Assembly (NCBI GenBank): GCA_016934315.1 | Contig: JAFGSY010000022.1 | Span: forward strand, 1 to 52,077 | Source of the DNA: Candidatus Anaeroferrophillus wilburensis | GTDB taxonomy: Bacteria > Desulfobacterota > Anaeroferrophillalia > Anaeroferrophillales > Anaeroferrophillaceae | Length of the DNA stretch: 52,077 nt | Reading direction: 5' to 3' | Part shown: positions 48,627 to 52,077 of the stretch, piece after piece | Layout: each line of letters begins with the position of its first letter | How positions within the stretch are numbered: the first letter of the stretch is position 1 | The notes under the pieces: model-generated | What the model was told of the DNA's origin: nothing | Seen by the model: the letters and a program-made list of their open reading frames with translations, nothing else | The model's database searches: none | Position numbers and translations under genes: made by a program

Positions 48627-48657
48627 ATTTGATGCCCTTTGCTAAAAGGCATCAAAT
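48627..48657. other. second hairpin downstream of the terminator
   Basis: ATTTGATGCC (48627-48636) pairs with GGCATCAAAT (48648-48657) around CTTTGCTAAAA. No T-run follows on plus. It lies 9 nt after the terminator and may back it up. Confidence 0.6.
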
Positions 48658-48814
48658 TGCCAGAAGCGTCAAAACAAAGGGGTCAGGAGGACATTTCCTG
48701 TTTTGTAGCAAAGCAGAATATGCTATGCTGACAAAAGATAAGGCATTCTGTACTACGTCTGGAAACCTTCGGGAAAAAATTTGCTGACATCAGCCAAAAA
48801 ACAATAAGAACATC

Positions 48815-50194
48815 ATGACACTCAAACAACAGCTTATCACCAGCGGTTTAACCGACGGGCAGATCCTCGACAGCCCTGAAGCTCTGCTCTGCTATGGCTA
48901 TGACGCCACCCGTCAGTGTGGCCAGCCCCAGCTGGCCGTCTTTCCGGAAACCACCGCCCAGGTAGCGGCAGTGATGAAGATCGCTGATCGTGAAAGCATT
49001 CCTGTTTTCCCCCGGGGGGCCGGCAGCGGCATGTCAGGGGGATCCGTACCGGTCAGCAAAGGCATGGTTCTTTCCCTGACCAGCATGAAAAACATTATCG
49101 AAATTGACCTTGACAACCTGATGGCGGTGGTGGAACCCGGAGTCATCACCCTTGAGCTGCAGGAAGCGGTGATGCGACACGGACTCATGTATCCGCCCGA
49201 CCCGGCCAGTCTGGCGTTTTCCACCATCGGCGGCAATGTGGCAGAAAACGCCGGGGGTCCCCGGGCAGTAAAATACGGCGTTACCGGCAATTATGTCCGC
49301 GGCCTCGAAGTAGTCCTGCCCAACGGCGACATCATCAATACCGGCAACAAATGTGTCAAATCGGTATCAGGCTATGATCTGACCCACCTTTTTGTCGGCT
49401 CTGAAGGAACTCTGGGGGTTATTACCCGGATTCTCCTTCAGCTGGTGCCAGCACCGGCCGCAACCGAGACCCTGCTGCTGGCCTTTGCCGAGATGGAAAC
49501 CGCCGCCCAGACAATTACCGAGATGGTTCGCAACCGGATTATTCCCTCAACCACAGAATTCCTTGACCACCACTCCATTGCCGCCATCCGTGACGCACTC
49601 CCTTTCTCCCTGCCGACTGAAGCCCGCACTCTGCTGCTGGTGGAGGTTGATGGTGATCCGGATACCGTCAGCCGGGAAGCGGCGGCAATCCGACAACTGG
49701 TTGCCTCCCGCTGTGTTCTGGTGCTGACCGCCACAGACAAAGCTGACCGTGAACTGCTCTGGCAGGCCCGACGATCCCTGTCGCCGGCAATCGCCAAAAT
49801 TGCCCCTCACAAAATCAACGAGGATATTGCCGTTCCCCGGTCGGCAATACCGGCAGTCCTTAACCGGATTGAAGCCATCTCCCGGGCCACCGCCCTGCCC
49901 ATTGTCTGTTTTGGTCATGCCGGTGACGGTAATATTCATGTCAATGTCATGCTCGATAAAAACAACCCCCACCAGACCGCCCACGGGGAACAGGCGGTCA
50001 GAGAGATTTTCGCCGCCACCATTGAGCTGGGGGGGACTCTGTCCGGTGAGCACGGCATCGGCAACACCAAATCAGCATTTTTTCCCCTGGAATGGAGTCC
50101 TGAAACGATCGCGGTAATGCAAAGGGTAAAAAAAGCATTTGACCCCCATAACATTCTGAATCCCGGGAAAATCTTTCCCCCCGCAAACTCATGA
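48815..50194 (+). CDS. glcD: glycolate/D-lactate oxidase FAD subunit, GlcD
   Basis: A 459-residue FAD-binding oxidase that dehydrogenates glycolate or D-lactate. The FAD stretch FPRGAGSGMSGGSVPVSKGMVLSL is near residue 68, GGNVAENAGGPRAVKYGV near residue 140, and the C-terminal FGHAGDGNIHVN and SGEHGIGNTK carry the family histidines. The start ATG has no clear ribosome-binding site. It overlaps glcF by 4 nt. GlcE is absent, so this is the two-subunit GlcDF type seen in many anaerobes. Confidence 0.9.
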   Translation: MTLKQQLITSGLTDGQILDSPEALLCYGYDATRQCGQPQLAVFPETTAQVAAVMKIADRESIPVFPRGAGSGMSGGSVPVSKGMVLSLTSMKNIIEIDLDNLMAVVEPGVITLELQEAVMRHGLMYPPDPASLAFSTIGGNVAENAGGPRAVKYGVTGNYVRGLEVVLPNGDIINTGNKCVKSVSGYDLTHLFVGSEGTLGVITRILLQLVPAPAATETLLLAFAEMETAAQTITEMVRNRIIPSTTEFLDHHSIAAIRDALPFSLPTEARTLLLVEVDGDPDTVSREAAAIRQLVASRCVLVLTATDKADRELLWQARRSLSPAIAKIAPHKINEDIAVPRSAIPAVLNRIEAISRATALPIVCFGHAGDGNIHVNVMLDKNNPHQTAHGEQAVREIFAATIELGGTLSGEHGIGNTKSAFFPLEWSPETIAVMQRVKKAFDPHNILNPGKIFPPANS

Positions 50195-51438
50195 CGACTG
50201 CCATAGATCCCCGAGAAGAACTGAAAAAATGCGTCAAATGCGGCGCCTGCATGGCCGTCTGCCCCATTTACCGGCAAACAGGACGGGAGGAGATGGTGGC
50301 CCGGGGCAAACTGGCCCTGATAGAGCGGCATCTTGAACAGGCAGCTGCTATTCCAGCCAGCGACAACCTTTCTCCTTTTTTCTGCCAGGCGGTTGACTAC
50401 TGCCTGCTCTGCCACTCCTGTGAGGACAATTGCTCCAAAGGGGTATTGATAACTGAAATCATTAAAGGAATCCGCGCCGAGATTACCAGCGAAAAAGGGC
50501 TGCACCCGGTGAAAAAATTCTTTTTTTCCCTTTTGCCGGGCAAAACCGGCCGACTGAAAAACCTGCTCAAGATTGGTTGGCTGCTCCAGCTTATCGGCTG
50601 GCGCCGACTGCCCGCGGGCAGTGGTTTACGACGGCGGCTGCCCATGCCGCTCACCGATGAGCATACGGTTATCCCGGTTATCCCCCGGCACAACCTGCAG
50701 GACCGGCTGCGAAAACGGCAACCACCTGCAGGATTGCCAACCCTGCTCTATTTCCCTGGCTGCGCCACCGGCTACCTGACCCCAAACCTGGGATTGGCGA
50801 CCATAACGGTACTGGAAAAACTCGGGTTTGCCGCTATCGTCCCCCATGCCTGGGCCTGCTGCGGGGCGGTCACCCAAGGCAGCGGCGACCGGCAGTCATA
50901 CAACGTGCTGGAGGAGAAAAATCTTGCGATAATCAGGGAACGTCGCACCGATCTCGACCTGGTGGTAACCAGCTGCGCCACCTGCGGCTACACCCTGAAG
51001 CACTACCCGTTGCCGGAATCGGTCAAGGTCATGGATATCACCGAATTCCTGTATGAGCAGCGGGAAAAACTGGAAAAGCTCCTGGGCGGGAAATCCCTGG
51101 AGGAAAAAGTCACCTACCACAGTCCCTGTCATCTCCGCAGCCAGAAGGTTACCAGGGAACCACGCTGGCTGCTGCAGCTGATGGCAGGTGACCGGTTTGT
51201 CGAACTGCAGCATCCTGAACGCTGCTGCGGTTCGGGGGGGTCGTTCGGCATCACCCATAAAGCACTATCCCGTGACATCCTGGGCGAAAAAATGGCTGAC
51301 CTTGAACATTCAGGGGCCGGCATTATAGCCAGCGGCTGTCCCGGCTGTCTGATTCAGTTGCGGGAAGGCATCCATTATGCCGGCCTGCCGGCAACTGCAG
51401 AACACCCCATTACCCTCCTCGCCCGCCTCCTTTCCTGA
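50191..51438 (+). CDS. glcF: glycolate oxidase iron-sulfur subunit, GlcF
   Basis: A 415-residue protein that takes electrons from GlcD. The N-terminus has two [4Fe-4S] motifs (CVKCGACMAVCPIYRQTG and CLLCHSCEDNC), followed by two cysteine-rich CCG domains (ACCGAVTQGSGD and RCCGSGGSFGITH, with further CxxC and CP motifs such as SCATCGYT and GCPGC). The order is typical of GlcF and of heterodisulfide-reductase-D-like electron carriers. Translationally coupled to glcD. Confidence 0.92.
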   Translation: MTTAIDPREELKKCVKCGACMAVCPIYRQTGREEMVARGKLALIERHLEQAAAIPASDNLSPFFCQAVDYCLLCHSCEDNCSKGVLITEIIKGIRAEITSEKGLHPVKKFFFSLLPGKTGRLKNLLKIGWLLQLIGWRRLPAGSGLRRRLPMPLTDEHTVIPVIPRHNLQDRLRKRQPPAGLPTLLYFPGCATGYLTPNLGLATITVLEKLGFAAIVPHAWACCGAVTQGSGDRQSYNVLEEKNLAIIRERRTDLDLVVTSCATCGYTLKHYPLPESVKVMDITEFLYEQREKLEKLLGGKSLEEKVTYHSPCHLRSQKVTREPRWLLQLMAGDRFVELQHPERCCGSGGSFGITHKALSRDILGEKMADLEHSGAGIIASGCPGCLIQLREGIHYAGLPATAEHPITLLARLLS

Positions 51439-51800
51439 AGAACCACCGCTCTCCGGCCCAACCATTGCACCTGCCATGCCGCTTTCATCCGGCTGCCGCG
51501 AGCCCATGTCGGTAATTCTCAACCGGCTCAAGACAAGCGTTTATCCGCATCACTCAGAGCGCCTCTCAGCCGGAAGCTCTTCGTCTCTGCCAGGGCAAAT
51601 CCTCATAGACCAGTGATCGTTCAATAAGGCATTCATCCCTGTGGCCTGCAATGGGAGATCTTACATGAAATCTGATCAATAACTATATAATAATATAGGA
51701 TTTATTGAATAATTATCGGTAAAAAAAAGCTAAACTTTTTATCCAGCCAAACGATAAGATAAAAAAACCATAGCTCAAAAGCGGAATAAAGAAATGATCA
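51439..51800 (+). other. gap after glcF, AT-rich in its second half
   Basis: No gene is supported. The first 200 nt are GC-rich and of unknown role. From about 51660 the sequence turns strongly AT-rich, with TATAATAATATA at 51686-51697, and appears to be the upstream region of a duplicated gene start; a related AT-rich stretch precedes the second copy (TATAATAATATA at 51911-51922). Confidence 0.4.
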
Positions 51801-51905
51801 AACAATCAGGGTCAGATCACCCAACACCATCTTCAGCAAGGATTACTGGTCATGCTGGTCTGGCTGGTTTGCAGCCTGATTCTTCCCGGGACCATTCTGG
51901 CCGAT
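51794..51905 (+). pseudogene. frameshifted fragment of a duplicated gene start, copy 1
   Basis: 51801-51858 is 57 of 58 bases identical to 52020-52077. In copy 2 the ATG is in frame with NNQCQITQHHLQQG...; in copy 1 one extra base between ATG 51794 and the repeat puts it out of frame, and a TGA lies just upstream in the right frame. The correct-frame continuation is a signal-peptide-like LLVMLVWLVCSLILPGTILAD. This reading then runs into the AT-rich upstream region of copy 2 and stops, so copy 1 is a dead 5' remnant. Confidence 0.7.
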
Positions 51906-52013
51906 AAACATATAATAATATACAACTTTTCATATTATTATCAATAAAGGTAGTTTTTCTTCCTGACCAGTCAATAAAATAGAAAAATTATATTTTCAGA
52001 AAGGAATAAAACA

Positions 52014-52077
52014 ATGGAAAACAATCAGTGTCAGATCACCCAACACCATCTTCAGCAAGGATTACTGGTCATGCTGG
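52014..52077 (+). CDS. start of an exported protein, cut by the window end (copy 2)
   Basis: ATG 52014, preceded by AAAGGA, opens MENNQCQITQHHLQQGLLVML and runs off the window. By comparison with copy 1, the next residues should be a hydrophobic signal-peptide core ending near LAD. No function can be given. Confidence 0.55.
   Translation, partial: MENNQCQITQHHLQQGLLVML

Noticed and set aside
1-52077. CRISPR array, tRNA or rRNA gene, prophage or transposase
   Set aside because: Both strands were read for regular spaced repeats, cloverleaf patterns and mobile-element proteins; none was convincing.

Overview
The window looks like a chromosomal segment of an anaerobic, respiring or syntrophic member of the Desulfobacterota (the former Deltaproteobacteria). 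This rests on gene content only: iron-sulfur lactate and glycolate dehydrogenases (LutABC, GlcDF), rubrerythrin, a HybA/HybB-like (Hmc/Tmc-like) membrane redox module with a multiheme c-type cytochrome, an ADP-forming acyl-CoA synthetase/GNAT fusion, a 2-hydroxyacyl-CoA-dehydratase-type activase, TRAP uptake genes and a sigma-54 two-component pair. No rRNA, tRNA, CRISPR array, transposase or phage gene was recognised.

Layout. (1) 0-5 kb: lutABC and a MOFRL-type glycerate kinase, ending in a perfect 16-bp hairpin terminator. (2) 5-12 kb, minus strand: rubrerythrin, an orphan BcrA/BadF-type activase, a Pat-like synthetase/acetyltransferase with an unusual cysteine-rich N-terminus, umuD and umuC flanked by two copies of a complex structured repeat, and an amidohydrolase. 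(3) 12.4-27.3 kb: a catabolic block that looks more AT-rich than its flanks. A CaiB-type CoA-transferase and an M20 amidohydrolase lie on the plus strand, facing a long minus-strand run: a TetR regulator fused to a degenerate SDR domain, a 4-hydroxybutyryl-CoA-dehydratase-like enzyme with all four cluster ligands, TRAP DctQ/DctM, a C_GCAxxG_C_C protein, an SDR, an acyl-CoA ligase interrupted by one in-frame TAG, TRAP DctP, a thiolase and two alpha/beta hydrolases. Together they can import an organic acid, activate it to a CoA thioester, rearrange or dehydrate it and cleave it. The substrate is unknown. (4) 27.6-34.4 kb: housekeeping genes (HAD phosphatase, JAB-DinG helicase fusion, acylphosphatase, phosphoglycerate mutase, PsiE-like protein, NFACT protein). 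(5) 34.7-37.5 kb: a LarA-like racemase and an FAD-linked D-lactate-type dehydrogenase.

(6) 38-47.9 kb is the most interesting part. A sigma-54-type promoter (38059-38074) precedes two paralogous small membrane proteins bracketing a receiver protein that lacks its phospho-acceptor Asp, then a 58-residue membrane protein, a pentaheme cytochrome, a Tat-exported HybA-like ferredoxin and a HybB/NrfD-like quinone-site protein. No hydrogenase, formate dehydrogenase or molybdopterin subunit is present. They are followed by a chimeric protein whose start was copied from the next gene, a kinase-less membrane sensor and a small membrane protein. Convergent to these lie a histidine kinase and a sigma-54 activator. 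The kinase and the kinase-less sensor share a homologous extracytoplasmic domain with one CxxCH and one Cx4CH haem motif. I infer a self-contained haem-sensing, sigma-54-controlled redox circuit.

(7) 48-52 kb: universal stress protein, glycolate oxidase GlcDF, then an AT-rich tandem duplication of a gene start, the first copy frameshifted and the second running off the window. Lactate and glycolate oxidation therefore appears three times (LutABC, the 35.9-kb FAD enzyme, GlcDF). Function calls come from motif reading and family knowledge. No database search was run.
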